Shown: positions 8,749 through 18,492, numbered from the stretch's first letter. The stretch is 35,923 nt of DNA from an uncultured Clostridia bacterium (GCA_945948515.1 CAMFBH010000020.1:1-35923); one strand, 5' to 3'. Notes: a model not told the origin generated them from the sequence alone. Numbers and translations: made by a program.

Positions 8749-9746
8749 AAATTATAGTTGATGCATTCGGCGGCGATAACGCACCGCTTGAAATTATAAA
8801 AGGCTCTCTCCTTGCTATAAAAGAATTGAATGTTCAGATTGTTCTTACAGGTGATAAGGAAAAAATAATCGAATGCTGCAAAAAGAATAATATTGATGCT
8901 TCAAATTTTGAGATTGCAGATGCAAAAGGTGAAATCTCAATGACCGATGAGGCAAAATGTGTTTTGAAGGAAAAAAGCGATTCTTCAATGGCAATAGGAT
9001 TTAAGCTGTTGAACGAGGGAGTGGGCGATGCATTTGTCAGCGCAGGTAATACAGGAGCGGTAACAGTCGGCGCAACCTTTATCACAAAGAGAATTAAAGG
9101 TGTTAAAAGACCGTGTATAGCAACTGTAATGCCCTCTGAAAAAACACCGTTTTTACTTCTTGACTGCGGTGCAAATTCCGAATGCAGAGCAGATGCGCTT
9201 GTACAGTTTGCACATCTCGGAAATCTTTATATGAAAAAAATAATGAATGTTCAAAATCCGAGAATTACGCTTGCAAACAACGGAACGGAAGAAACAAAAG
9301 GAACCTCGCTTCAAAAGGAAGCGTATGCGCTTATGAAGAACGAGCCTTTTAATTTTGTGGGAAATATTGAGGGCAGAAGAATTCCGTACGGCGATGCCGA
9401 TGTTGTTGTTGCCGACGGCTTCACGGGAAATCTAATTCTCAAAACCTATGAGGGCGTTGCAAAGGTTCTTATGAACGGAATTAAAGGAATTTTCAAGAAA
9501 AACATTTTCTCAATGCTTTCCGTTATAGGAGTTGCCGGCGGTATTTCAAAAATGAAAAAGCAGTTTGATTATAAGGAATACGGCGGTGCGGCGCTTCTGG
9601 GCGTAAGAAAGCCCGTAATCAAAGCGCACGGCAGCTCGGATGCAAAAACCTTTAAAAACGCTATCAGACAGGCTGTAAAATTTGTTGACAGTAATTTTAT
9701 AGAAGAAACAGAAAATTTATTTAAGGCAGAGATGAAAAATGATTAG
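8745..9746 (+). CDS. plsX: Phosphate acyltransferase PlsX
   Basis: The product has 333 residues, matching the family. It shows VDAFGGDNAP at the N-terminus, SAGNTGAVT near residue 100, LLDCGANSE, and DVVVADGFTGN with the following helix. PlsX converts acyl-ACP to acyl-phosphate, the donor for PlsY in phosphatidic acid synthesis, as a peripheral membrane enzyme. It overlaps trmFO by four bases and rnc by eight. In many Firmicutes acpP lies between plsX and rnc; here that gene is absent, so ACP must be encoded elsewhere. Confidence 0.97.
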   Translation: MKIIVDAFGGDNAPLEIIKGSLLAIKELNVQIVLTGDKEKIIECCKKNNIDASNFEIADAKGEISMTDEAKCVLKEKSDSSMAIGFKLLNEGVGDAFVSAGNTGAVTVGATFITKRIKGVKRPCIATVMPSEKTPFLLLDCGANSECRADALVQFAHLGNLYMKKIMNVQNPRITLANNGTEETKGTSLQKEAYALMKNEPFNFVGNIEGRRIPYGDADVVVADGFTGNLILKTYEGVAKVLMNGIKGIFKKNIFSMLSVIGVAGGISKMKKQFDYKEYGGAALLGVRKPVIKAHGSSDAKTFKNAIRQAVKFVDSNFIEETENLFKAEMKND

Positions 9747-10419
9747 TTTTGAGCCGCTCGAGAAAAAAATCGGATACTCTTTTAAAAATAAAGAATATCT
9801 GCAAATTGCACTCACTCACTCGAGCTATGCAAACGAAAAGCATAATGCCGTTGAGAGCAATGAACGCTTTGAGTTTTTCGGAGATTCAATACTCTCTTTT
9901 ATAACTGCGGAATATCTTTTTAAAACATATCCCGATTTAACCGAGGGAGAGCTTTCAAAAATGCGTTCATCCCTCGTTTGTGAGTGGAGTCTTGCGGAGT
10001 TTTCAAAGGAACTCGGTGTCGGAATGTATTTGTTTCTCGGTAAGGGCGAGCTTCACAGCGGCGGCAGAGAGCGGGAATCAATTCTTGAAAACACTTTTGA
10101 AAGCCTTGTTGCCGCAATCTATCTTGACGGCGGAATTGAAGAAGCAAAAAAATTTGTTTTAAGATTTATTTCAAGACCTGTTTCAAAAGAGGTTATAGAT
10201 CATAAAGACTGCAAAACCGTTTTGCAGGAGGTTATTCAGCAAAATCCGGATCAGTCGGTAACATATGTTGTTGTTGACGAAAGCGGTCCCGACCATAATA
10301 AGAGCTTCACAGTTGAAGTTCACCTTAACTCAAATCCGATAGGCAGAGGAACGGGAAGAAGCAAAAAGCAGGCTGAACAGGCGGCGGCAAAGGAAGCTCT
10401 TTCCTTAATGGGATTATGA
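9739..10419 (+). CDS. rnc: Ribonuclease III
   Basis: The product has 226 residues. The endonuclease domain has HSSYANE and the signature NERFEFFGDS (Glu42, Glu45, Asp49), and the second acidic cluster gives Glu121 in ENTFESLVAAIYLD. The C-terminal double-stranded-RNA-binding domain (about 155-226) ends with KKQAEQAAAKEAL. The enzyme cuts double-stranded RNA, including rRNA precursors. The position usually held by Asp before the final catalytic Glu is Asn118 here; some bacterial RNases III share this and the core Asp49/Glu121 pair is kept. The gene overlaps plsX by eight bases and the radical SAM gene by four. Confidence 0.97.
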   Translation: MISFEPLEKKIGYSFKNKEYLQIALTHSSYANEKHNAVESNERFEFFGDSILSFITAEYLFKTYPDLTEGELSKMRSSLVCEWSLAEFSKELGVGMYLFLGKGELHSGGRERESILENTFESLVAAIYLDGGIEEAKKFVLRFISRPVSKEVIDHKDCKTVLQEVIQQNPDQSVTYVVVDESGPDHNKSFTVEVHLNSNPIGRGTGRSKKQAEQAAAKEALSLMGL

Positions 10420-11390
10420 TTAAAAAAAGCAATATTTCAATTTTTGTTCCGCATCTCGGCTGCCCAAATCAATGCTCGTTTTGTGATCAAAGAGCAATAA
10501 CGGGAAAACAGAAGGCGCCTGATTGTGATGATGTAAAGCAAGCGATAGAAACAGCTTTAAAATCAAAGAACTATAAATGTGAGCTTGCTTTCTTCGGAGG
10601 CTCATTTACCGCAATAGAACGAAGCTATATGGAGAGCCTGCTCAAAAGCGCTTATCCCTATGTTAAAAGCGGAGAAATAAGCGGAATAAGAATATCAACC
10701 CGCCCGGATTGTATAGATGAAGAAATTCTAAGCACGCTTAAATCCTTTGGAGTAACAAGCATTGAGCTTGGTGCTCAAAGTATGAATAACAGAGTTTTGG
10801 AGCTAAACCGCAGAGGGCATACTGCTCAGGATGTTTGTAAGGCTTCAAAAATAATAAAGGAAGCAGGCTTTGAGCTCGGACTTCAAATGATGACCGGACT
10901 TTACGGCGATACATACGAAAACGCGTTGTTAACAGCAACAAGCTTTATAGAAATAGGATGTAAAACGGTTAGAATTTATCCAACAGTAGTTTTAAAAAAC
11001 ACTTATCTTGAAAGCTTAATGCTCAGCGGTGATTTTAAGCCGTGGGGAGTTGAGGAGTCGGTTGAGCTTTGTGCCGAGCTTTATGAAATGTTTGAATATG
11101 CGGGCATTAAGGTTATCAGAGTCGGGCTTCATTCATCAAGCGGCGTTAAGGAAAACGCTGTCGGAGGCGCTTATCATGAAGCGTTCGGAGAACTTGTTCA
11201 GTCAAAAATATTTTTAAATAAAATTCTTAAATATCAGCCGGGAAATTACACGGTTTGGATAAATAAAAAATCCCTTTCAAAGCTTAACGGTCAGAAAAAG
11301 CAAAACCTTAAAGCATTAAGCGAAATGGGATATGTTATTAAAACAGAATTCAGCGAAGAGCTTAAACCAAACGAATTGAGGATAAACTAA
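10416..11390 (+). CDS. Elp3-like radical SAM protein (no acetyltransferase domain)
   Basis: The product has 324 residues. The radical SAM [4Fe-4S] motif is Cys16-x3-Cys20-x2-Cys23 (CPNQCSFC), followed by AFFGGSFTAIE, the substrate/SAM segment RISTRPD and SIELGAQSMNN, all typical of the Elp3/MiaB-type radical SAM domain. True Elp3 proteins carry an extra C-terminal acetyltransferase domain and are much longer, so a tRNA wobble-uridine role cannot be assumed. The same gene sits between rnc and smc in many Clostridia. It overlaps rnc by four bases and its stop directly precedes the smc ATG. Its substrate is unknown to me. Confidence 0.85.
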   Translation: MIKKSNISIFVPHLGCPNQCSFCDQRAITGKQKAPDCDDVKQAIETALKSKNYKCELAFFGGSFTAIERSYMESLLKSAYPYVKSGEISGIRISTRPDCIDEEILSTLKSFGVTSIELGAQSMNNRVLELNRRGHTAQDVCKASKIIKEAGFELGLQMMTGLYGDTYENALLTATSFIEIGCKTVRIYPTVVLKNTYLESLMLSGDFKPWGVEESVELCAELYEMFEYAGIKVIRVGLHSSSGVKENAVGGAYHEAFGELVQSKIFLNKILKYQPGNYTVWINKKSLSKLNGQKKQNLKALSEMGYVIKTEFSEELKPNELRIN

Positions 11391-14300
11391 ATGTTATTGC
11401 GATCACTTGAAATGCAGGGCTTTAAATCTTTTCCGGACAAGACCGAGCTCAACTTCGGAAAAGGAATTACTGCCGTAGTAGGACCTAACGGTTCGGGAAA
11501 AAGTAATATTTCCGATGCAGTGCGTTGGGTTCTCGGCGAAACCAGCACAAAAAGCCTTCGAGGCGCAAAAATGGAGGATGTTATTTTCGGAGGAACAAGC
11601 ACAAGAAAAGCGCTCGGCTTTGCTCAGGTTACTCTTGTTCTTGATAATTCCGATGAAACCCTAAAGGATAAAGGCAATATTGTAACAGTATCAAGGCGCT
11701 ATTACCGTTCGGGTGAAAGCGAGTATAAAATTGACGGAGAGCAGGTACGCAGAAAGGATATCCACGAGCTTTTCATGGATACGGGACTCGGTGCAGACGG
11801 CTATTCAATAGTCGGTCAGGGAAAAATAGATTCAATTATATCGGCTAAGAACGAGGACAGGCGCGAGCTCTTTGAAGAAGCGGCAGGAATTTCCCGCTTT
11901 CGTCATAAGAGAACCGATGCACAGAGAAGACTTGATCAGGCACAGGAAAATCTTGTTCGTCTTCTTGATATTCTCGGCGAGCTCGAAAGCAGAGTAGGTC
12001 CTCTTAAAACTCAGAGTGAGAAAGCACAGAAGTTTTTGGAGCTTTCATCTGAGAAAAAAGAGCTTGAAATAGGTGTTTGGCTCAATAAGATTAACAGATT
12101 TACAAATGAGCTTCGCGAGCAGGAGCATAAAATTGATGCTGCAAATGCTTCATATGAGTATGCAGAGAATGAATTAAAATCCATTGAAAATGAAATTGAA
12201 GAGGTTCTTTCTCTTATAGCTTCAATAAATTCCGAAATTGAAAACACGAGATTAAGTTCCTCCGAATTTGAAGAAGAGGCGCTGAAAAAGGACGGAGAGG
12301 TTTCTGTTCTTGAAACAACTCTTTCTCATAACAACGAAACAATAGAAAGACTTAAATCCGATATTTCTCTTTCCGATAATGCCAGCGCATCAATCGAAAA
12401 TCAAATAGAGGAAAAGAAAAGGCAGGTAGAAGAGAACAATTCAAAAATAGCCGAAAAAAGAAGTGTTCTTGAAGAGCTTACAGAAAGCGCTGAAAAGCTT
12501 AGCGCTTCAAACGAAAACTTCTCTGCAAAGGCAGTTTCATTAAATTCCGAAATTTCAAGGCTGACTCTTGAGCTTTCGGATTCAAGAGTTAAATCATCCG
12601 AGGCGCAGTCGTCAATTAATGAAATCGAAAGCAGAATAGGAACCGTTTTTGAAGCAATAGAAAATGCAAACGAGCAGTGCAAGGAGGCTCAAGAGCAGAA
12701 CGAGCAGTGCAAGGCTACCGTAAAAGAGCTTAAGGATAATATCTCCGAATTAACAAATTCAATGGGAGGCTATCAGCTAAAGTTCGATTCAAAAAGCAAA
12801 AAAACACAGCAGATAAAAGATAAGCTTTCCGAGGCACAGGAAAAGCTTTTGAGAGTTCAAAATCAGGCTAAAATGCTAACTGATCTTGAAAAAAATATGG
12901 AGGGCTATTCAGGTGCCGTAAAGGCAGTTGTTCGCAGAGCAGAATCAAATGCTCTCAGCGGAATACACGGAACTCTCGGCAGACTCATTACCGTTGATGA
13001 TGAGTACAGTACAGCCGTTGAGGTTGCACTCGGTGCGGCCATGCAGAATATCGTTACCGAAAATGAAGCAGATGCCAAAAGAGCAATCTTATATCTTAAG
13101 CAGAACAATCTCGGCAGAGCAACATTTTTACCGCTCAGTGCAATTCAGCCGAGAAGCCTTAACGAAACGGGTCTTGATGATTTTCTCGGTTTTGTTGATT
13201 TTGCCCAAAACCTTGTTAAATGCGATAAAAAGTATCAAAAAATAGTATCAAATCTTTTGGGTAAAACGGTTGTTGCCGAGGATATGGACAGCGCAATCGG
13301 TATTTCAAAGCAGTATAAAAACAGGTTTAGAATAGTAACTCTTGACGGTCAGGTTATAAATCCCGGCGGCTCAATGACCGGCGGAAGCCGTTCAAACAAC
13401 GCAGGAATTCTTTCAAGGGCAAACAGAATTGAAGAATTGAATGCAAAGGCTTTGGAGATTGAAAAAAGCGTTGAGAGCCTAAAAGCAGAATGTAAAACCG
13501 CTTCCGAAGAGGAAAGCTTTGCCCTTGCCGAGCTTCAGGGCGCACAGGCAGATTTGCAAAATGCCGGCGAGGATTTAATCAGAGCAGAGGGAGAGGAGCG
13601 ACTTGCACAAAACAGATATACAGCTCTTTGCGCTCAGAGAGATGCTCTTCTCAGTGAAAATGAAAATGCTGCCGAAAGAGTGTCAGCGCTGAAAAAGCTT
13701 CTTGAAGGTGCCGAAGGCGAGATTAAAGAAATTTCATCACGAATTGAGTCAACTCAGGAGGAGCTCGATTCAATAACAGGAAATAATCAGGAAATTGTTC
13801 GCAAGAGAGATGAAATAAGATCTCAGATTGAAGAAATAAATCTTGAGCTTGTTGCTATTGTTAAAGAAAACGAGAGCTCAAAAATTTCCGTTGAAGAGCT
13901 TAAAGGTAGAATTTCAGGCGAAAGCGAGCGCGTCAGAACGATTGAAAATGAGATTTCCGAAATCGAATCAAGAAACGAGGAAATTAAAAAATCAATTAAT
14001 GGCATAAAAGAACAAGCAAATGCCCTGAGAGAAAAGGTTCAGCAGAGCGAAAAGGGTGTTTCAACTCTTATTGACAGAAGAAATTCTCTTGAAAAAAGAA
14101 GCTCCGAGCTTCGACTTCTTGAAAGGCAGAAGGGCAGTGAAAGAGAAAAGCTTTCATCGGAGCTTGTTCGCCTTGATGAGCGCAAAATCGCAATGCGTAA
14201 GGAGTACGACGAGTTAAACGATATGCTGTTTGAGCAGTACGAGTTAACCCGCCGCGAGGCAGAAGCGCTTAATATTCAAATCGGAGATATTTCCGTCGCT

Positions 14301-14963
14301 CGCCGCAGACTCAACGAGATTAAGCAGGATATCAAAAAGCTCGGCTCAATCAATGTAGGAGCTATTGAAGAATATAAAGAGGTTTCCGAACGATACGAGT
14401 TCCTGAAAGAGCAGATTGACGATATTGAAAAAGCAAAGAGCGAGCTCGGGAAAATAATTGAAGATTTAACCTCTTCAATGAGCGAAAGATTTTTAAATCA
14501 GTTTAAAAAGATTAATGAGCAGTTCAAAATTTCCTTTGCCGATTTCTTCGGAGGAGGTAAGGGTGAAATAATCCTCGAGGATGAGAGAAACTGTCTTGAA
14601 TGCGCAATAGAAATTAAAATTCAGCCGCCGGGAAAGAGCGTTCAGAATATCAACCTGTTTTCCGGAGGAGAAAAGAGCCTTGCCGCTCTTGCACTGCTTT
14701 TCAGCGTGCTTAAGGTAACACCGTCACCGTTTTGCATTTATGATGAGGTTGAGGCGGCGCTTGATGATGTTAATGTTGAGCGTTTTGCAAAATATATGCG
14801 CAGAATGACTGAGAAAACACAGTTTATTTCAATTACTCACAGAAGAGGAACAATGGAAGAGGCGGATATTCTATACGGCGTAACCATGCAGGAAAAGGGT
14901 GTATCAAAGCTTCTTGAACTTCAAAGTGCAGAGATAGCGCAAAAAATGGGATTGGAAGGATAG
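11391..14963 (+). CDS. smc: Chromosome segregation ATPase SMC
   Basis: The product has 1190 residues, the normal size. Walker A is GPNGSGKS (31-38). A long coiled coil follows to about 500, then the hinge (about 502-670, including GIHGTLGRLI and GGSMTGGS), then the returning coiled coil. The C-terminal head has the ABC signature LFSGGEKS (about 1088) and Walker B IYDEVEAALDD (about 1116). SMC dimers with ScpA/ScpB extrude DNA loops and compact newly replicated origins. The ATG follows the radical SAM stop codon with no gap. ftsY starts six bases after the smc stop, the usual Firmicute smc-ftsY order. Confidence 0.98.
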   Translation: MLLRSLEMQGFKSFPDKTELNFGKGITAVVGPNGSGKSNISDAVRWVLGETSTKSLRGAKMEDVIFGGTSTRKALGFAQVTLVLDNSDETLKDKGNIVTVSRRYYRSGESEYKIDGEQVRRKDIHELFMDTGLGADGYSIVGQGKIDSIISAKNEDRRELFEEAAGISRFRHKRTDAQRRLDQAQENLVRLLDILGELESRVGPLKTQSEKAQKFLELSSEKKELEIGVWLNKINRFTNELREQEHKIDAANASYEYAENELKSIENEIEEVLSLIASINSEIENTRLSSSEFEEEALKKDGEVSVLETTLSHNNETIERLKSDISLSDNASASIENQIEEKKRQVEENNSKIAEKRSVLEELTESAEKLSASNENFSAKAVSLNSEISRLTLELSDSRVKSSEAQSSINEIESRIGTVFEAIENANEQCKEAQEQNEQCKATVKELKDNISELTNSMGGYQLKFDSKSKKTQQIKDKLSEAQEKLLRVQNQAKMLTDLEKNMEGYSGAVKAVVRRAESNALSGIHGTLGRLITVDDEYSTAVEVALGAAMQNIVTENEADAKRAILYLKQNNLGRATFLPLSAIQPRSLNETGLDDFLGFVDFAQNLVKCDKKYQKIVSNLLGKTVVAEDMDSAIGISKQYKNRFRIVTLDGQVINPGGSMTGGSRSNNAGILSRANRIEELNAKALEIEKSVESLKAECKTASEEESFALAELQGAQADLQNAGEDLIRAEGEERLAQNRYTALCAQRDALLSENENAAERVSALKKLLEGAEGEIKEISSRIESTQEELDSITGNNQEIVRKRDEIRSQIEEINLELVAIVKENESSKISVEELKGRISGESERVRTIENEISEIESRNEEIKKSINGIKEQANALREKVQQSEKGVSTLIDRRNSLEKRSSELRLLERQKGSEREKLSSELVRLDERKIAMRKEYDELNDMLFEQYELTRREAEALNIQIGDISVARRRLNEIKQDIKKLGSINVGAIEEYKEVSERYEFLKEQIDDIEKAKSELGKIIEDLTSSMSERFLNQFKKINEQFKISFADFFGGGKGEIILEDERNCLECAIEIKIQPPGKSVQNINLFSGGEKSLAALALLFSVLKVTPSPFCIYDEVEAALDDVNVERFAKYMRRMTEKTQFISITHRRGTMEEADILYGVTMQEKGVSKLLELQSAEIAQKMGLEG

Positions 14964-14969
14964 TGTTTT

Positions 14970-15929
14970 ATGGGTATTTTCGATAAATTCAGAAAAGGTC
15001 TTAAAAAAACCCGTGATGAGGGAATAACCGCAAAAATGGATGAGGTTATTCAAAGCTATGAAAAAATAACCGACGATCTTTTTGAAGAGCTTGAAGAAAT
15101 TCTCATTATGGGCGATGTCGGAATGGAAACCTCCGAAAAAATCATTTCCGATTTAAAGAGCCGTGTTGAGAGCGACGGATTAACAAATGCCGCAGAGGTT
15201 AAGGAAAAGCTCAAGGATATTGTTTCGGGTATTGTTTGGGGCGGTAGCTATCTAAAGCTTCGTTCAAAGCCGTCCGTAATACTTGTTATCGGTGTTAACG
15301 GAGTAGGAAAAACAACAACCATCGGAAAGCTTGCTCTTCGCCTTAAAGAGCAGGGAAGAAAGGTTATCCTCGGTGCTGCGGACACATTCAGAGCGGCGGC
15401 AATAGAACAGCTTCAGGTTTGGGCAGACAGAGCACAGGTTGATTTGATTAAGCATTCCGAGGGCTCGGATCCTGCAAGCGTTGTATTCGATACGATAGCC
15501 GCCGGTAAGGCGAGAAATGCAGATGTAATTATAATAGACACGGCAGGAAGACTTCACAATAAGAAGAATCTTATGGATGAATTAAATAAAATCAGCCGAG
15601 TTATTGAGAGGGAACTTCCCGATGCAAGCAAGGAGGTGCTCCTTGTTCTTGATGCAACAACAGGGCAGAACGCTGTAAATCAGGCTAAGGATTTCAAGGA
15701 TGCGGCAGGAATCACGGGAATTATTCTCACCAAGCTTGACGGAACCGCGCGCGGCGGAGTTGTTCTTGCAATCAACAACGAGCTTGATGTTCCTGTAAAA
15801 TTTGTCGGAGTTGGCGAACAGATAGACGATCTTCAGCCGTTTGATGCAGATGCGTTTGCAAGTGCGCTGTTTGATTCAAAGCCCGTAGGCGAAGATAAGG
15901 ATATAGAAAACTTTATTCTCGGAGAATAG
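14970..15929 (+). CDS. ftsY: Signal recognition particle receptor FtsY
   Basis: The product has 319 residues: a short N domain with only a small preceding A region, then the GTPase G domain. Visible elements are the P-loop [25 protein letters not shown] and [10 protein letters not shown]. FtsY docks the SRP-ribosome complex at the membrane for co-translational insertion. The short form without a long acidic A domain is common in Firmicutes. GGAAGG precedes the ATG. ffh and ylxM, which often lie close by in other Firmicutes, are not in this run; rdgB follows after two bases. Confidence 0.97.
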   Translation: MGIFDKFRKGLKKTRDEGITAKMDEVIQSYEKITDDLFEELEEILIMGDVGMETSEKIISDLKSRVESDGLTNAAEVKEKLKDIVSGIVWGGSYLKLRSKPSVILVIGVNGVGKTTTIGKLALRLKEQGRKVILGAADTFRAAAIEQLQVWADRAQVDLIKHSEGSDPASVVFDTIAAGKARNADVIIIDTAGRLHNKKNLMDELNKISRVIERELPDASKEVLLVLDATTGQNAVNQAKDFKDAAGITGIILTKLDGTARGGVVLAINNELDVPVKFVGVGEQIDDLQPFDADAFASALFDSKPVGEDKDIENFILGE

Positions 15930-15931
15930 AA

Positions 15932-16519
15932 ATGGATTTTATATTAGCAACAAACAATATGAAAAAGCTTGAGGAAATGCAAAGAATACTTGCACCTCTC
16001 GGAATAAATGTTAAAACCGCAAAGCAGCTCGGAATTGAACTACCGGAGGTTGTTGAAGACGGTGAAACCTTTGAGGAAAACGCTGTTATTAAGGCAAAGA
16101 GTGCGTGCGGAATAACAAATATGCCTGCCATTGCAGACGACAGCGGACTTTGTGTTGACTATCTCGGAGGCGCTCCGGGTATATATTCAGCCCGCTTTTC
16201 AGGTGAACACGGCAATGATGAAAAAAATAACGATTTGCTTCTTGAAAAGCTTGAAGGTGTTGAGCTTGAAAAGAGAACTGCAAAGTATGTTTGTGCGGTT
16301 TGCTGTGTATTTCCTAACGGTAAAGAAATCGTAGTCCGCGGCGAATGTAATGGAGTGATAGGTTTTGAAAGAAGCGGAAATGCGGGCTTCGGATACGACC
16401 CTCTGTTTATTGTTGACGGCAGGGCTTTCGGAATGTACACGGCAGAAGAAAAGGATAAAATATCTCATCGCAGAAGAGCCCTTGAAAAGCTCTCGGATGA
16501 GTTGAAAAAAATATTGTAA
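15932..16519 (+). CDS. rdgB: XTP/dITP diphosphatase (RdgB/HAM1)
   Basis: The product has 195 residues. It shows the family motifs ATNNMKKLEE, TFEENAVIKA, ADDSGLCVDYLGGAPG with SARFSG, and GFGYDPLF followed by the SHRRRAL helix. The enzyme hydrolyses ITP, XTP and dITP to monophosphates, keeping deaminated purines out of DNA and RNA. CGGAG precedes the ATG, which lies two bases after ftsY. Confidence 0.96.
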   Translation: MDFILATNNMKKLEEMQRILAPLGINVKTAKQLGIELPEVVEDGETFEENAVIKAKSACGITNMPAIADDSGLCVDYLGGAPGIYSARFSGEHGNDEKNNDLLLEKLEGVELEKRTAKYVCAVCCVFPNGKEIVVRGECNGVIGFERSGNAGFGYDPLFIVDGRAFGMYTAEEKDKISHRRRALEKLSDELKKIL

Positions 16520-16530
16520 GAAGGTAATTT

Positions 16531-16962
16531 ATGACTGGTAAGGAAAGAGCGGCTCTCAGAGCAAAGGCAAATCCGCTTGAAGCAATAATCCAAATAGGTA
16601 AAGAGGGTATCAGCGATAATCTTGTTAAGCAGATAGATGATACTCTTGATGCCCGCGAATTAATTAAAATCAGAGTTCATCTTGAAACCTCACCGCTGAC
16701 TCCGAAGGATGCGGCAAACGAGCTGGCTGCCAGACTCAGTGCAGAGGTTATTCAGGTTATCGGAGGAATAATTGTTCTTTACCGTGAAGCAGATGAGGAA
16801 AAAATCAAGGCAAAAAAAGCCTCTGCTTCGGGTAAGGAAAAAAAGGGCACGGCAAAGAAGAAAACAAAAATTAAAGGAATGCGCCAGCGTCAAAAGGAAG
16901 CCGAGGAAAAAAATCCATGGCTTAAGGCTTATAACAAATATAACAGAGGCAGACGCTCATGA
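16531..16962 (+). CDS. yhbY: YhbY-type CRM-domain RNA-binding protein with basic tail
   Basis: The product has 143 residues. The first 90 or so form a CRM domain (LRAKANPLEAIIQIGKEG, then IKIRVH and VIQVIGGIIVLYR) as in YhbY proteins, which associate with the large ribosomal subunit precursor. YhbY is normally a little under 100 residues; here about 50 further residues, very rich in Lys, Arg, Ala and Glu, extend to the end (KKGTAKKKTKIKG, ending YNRGRRS). The tail probably adds RNA affinity. It starts 11 bases after rdgB and overlaps nadD by four, the common clostridial yhbY-nadD-yqeK-rsfS order. Confidence 0.92.
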   Translation: MTGKERAALRAKANPLEAIIQIGKEGISDNLVKQIDDTLDARELIKIRVHLETSPLTPKDAANELAARLSAEVIQVIGGIIVLYREADEEKIKAKKASASGKEKKGTAKKKTKIKGMRQRQKEAEEKNPWLKAYNKYNRGRRS

Positions 16963-17564
16963 AAATCGGAGTTTTCGGCGGAAGCTTTAATCCCGTTCAT
17001 AACGGACATATTAATTTTGCAAGAGAAATTTATTCAAGAGCAAAATTAGATAAAATCATTTTTGTTCCGGCTTTTATTTCTCCTCTTAAAAGCACCGTTC
17101 TTGCAAGTAAAACGGACAGACTGAAAATGCTCGAGCTTGCACTTGAAAATGAGAGCAAATTTGAAATTTCCGATTTTGAGCTTAAAAACGAAAAAACGAG
17201 CTACACTTATTACACTATTGAGCATTTTAAAAGTCTTTATCCAAACGACGAGCTGTATCTAATTATTGGCTCCGACCAGCTTTTAAACTTTGATAAATGG
17301 TTTAGATTTGAAGATATTCTGAAAAGCGTTTCAATTCTAAGCTGCTCAAGAATAAACAAAGTAAGCAGAAAAGAGCTGTATGATTTTTCAAAGCAGAGGC
17401 TGAACATTTCCGAGGATAAGATTTTTATTGCCGATTTTGAGCCCTATGAGGTTTCTTCAAGTGAAATCCGTACAATGATTAAAAACGGGGAGAATATTGA
17501 GGGGCTTGTTCCGAAATCTGTTTCGGATTACATAAAAGAACGGGGGCTGTATCTTGACATATAA
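16959..17564 (+). CDS. nadD: Nicotinate-nucleotide adenylyltransferase NadD
   Basis: The product has 201 residues. The nucleotidyltransferase motif GGSFNPVHNGH is at residues 7-17, GSDQL lies mid-protein, and the second motif VSSSEIR is near the C-terminus. NadD adenylates nicotinate mononucleotide to deamido-NAD, a late step of NAD synthesis. It overlaps yhbY by four bases and yqeK by eleven. With the NudC-like gene at the left of the window, NAD making and NAD breaking enzymes occur in one region, though in separate transcripts. Confidence 0.97.
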   Translation: MKIGVFGGSFNPVHNGHINFAREIYSRAKLDKIIFVPAFISPLKSTVLASKTDRLKMLELALENESKFEISDFELKNEKTSYTYYTIEHFKSLYPNDELYLIIGSDQLLNFDKWFRFEDILKSVSILSCSRINKVSRKELYDFSKQRLNISEDKIFIADFEPYEVSSSEIRTMIKNGENIEGLVPKSVSDYIKERGLYLDI

Positions 17565-18135
17565 TGTTGATGGGTATATAAATTTAATAAAGACAAGATT
17601 GTCGGAATACCGTTTTCATCATTCTGTTTGTGTTGCCGAAAGTGCAGTTGCTCTTGCAAAGCGTTTCGGAGCAGATGAAGAAAAAGCAAGGGTTGCAGGA
17701 ATTTTACATGATGTTATGAAGGAAGCAAGCCTTGAGGAACACCTTGCCGAATGCGAAAAAGCAGGTGTTCAAATGAGTGAGCTTGAATTAAAAAACAAAA
17801 AGCTTCATCATCAGATTTCGGGAGCGGCTTTTGTAAAATGTGAGCTCGGAATTGAAGATGAGGATATAATCAATGCTATTCGGTTTCATACAACTGCAAG
17901 GGAAAATATGAGTCTGCTTGAGCAAATAATATATCTTGCGGATTATATTTCCGATGACCGTGATTATGAGGATGTTGATGTAATGCGGCGCAAGGTTTCT
18001 CAAGGTCTTGAAAGCGGAATGCTTTATGCAATGCGCTACACGATTGTTGATCTTGCAAATCACGCAAGGCCAATACACCCCGACACGGTTAACGCTTATA
18101 ACTGGGTTATAAATAGTTTTGTAAAGGAAGATTAA
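17554..18135 (+). CDS. yqeK: YqeK-family HD hydrolase (diadenosine tetraphosphatase)
   Basis: The product has 193 residues. It has an HD-domain metal-site pattern: His22/His23 (RFHHS), His51-Asp52 (AGILHDVMKE), KLHHQISGA, RFHTTA and LADYISDDRD. Characterised YqeK proteins split diadenosine tetraphosphate symmetrically into two ADP. The start is TTG 17554, with five consecutive G seven bases before it inside the end of nadD. In many Clostridia a LytR/CpsA gene separates yqeK from rsfS; here rsfS follows directly. Confidence 0.92.
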   Translation: MTYNVDGYINLIKTRLSEYRFHHSVCVAESAVALAKRFGADEEKARVAGILHDVMKEASLEEHLAECEKAGVQMSELELKNKKLHHQISGAAFVKCELGIEDEDIINAIRFHTTARENMSLLEQIIYLADYISDDRDYEDVDVMRRKVSQGLESGMLYAMRYTIVDLANHARPIHPDTVNAYNWVINSFVKED

Positions 18136-18489
18136 ATGGAAGCTTTAGAAAAAGTAAAAATTGCCGTTAATGCTCTCGATAGCAAAAAGGGCGAGGATAT
18201 AGAGGTTATAAAAATAACAGACCTAACAATTATTGCAGATTATTTTGTTATTGCAACGGGTATGTCGTCAACTCAGGTTAAGGCGCTTGCAGATGAGGTT
18301 GAGTTTAAAATGGACGAAGCGGGCGTTGAAAATCACCAGATAGACGGAAAAAATTCAGGTTGGGTTTGTATTGATTGCCACGATGTTGTTATTCATGTTT
18401 TCTACAAGGATCAAAGAGAGTTTTATCAGCTCGAACGCTTGTGGGAGGACGGAGAAAAAATAGACATTAGTCAGTTTGCGGAGGATTAA
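18136..18489 (+). CDS. rsfS: Ribosome silencing factor RsfS
   Basis: The product has 117 residues, normal for RsfS/DUF143. Recognisable elements are the ITDLTIIADYFVIATG region, SSTQVKALADEVE, and the C-terminal SGWVCIDCHDVVIHVF with REFYQLERLW. The protein binds uL14 on the large subunit and blocks subunit joining during slow growth. The ATG follows the yqeK stop directly, with AAGGAAG as ribosome site inside the end of yqeK. leuS starts three bases after its stop. Confidence 0.96.
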   Translation: MEALEKVKIAVNALDSKKGEDIEVIKITDLTIIADYFVIATGMSSTQVKALADEVEFKMDEAGVENHQIDGKNSGWVCIDCHDVVIHVFYKDQREFYQLERLWEDGEKIDISQFAED

Positions 18490-18492
18490 TTT

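Noticed and set aside
9720..9760. acpP between plsX and rnc
   Set aside because: plsX and rnc overlap by eight bases, so no room exists for the acyl carrier protein gene.
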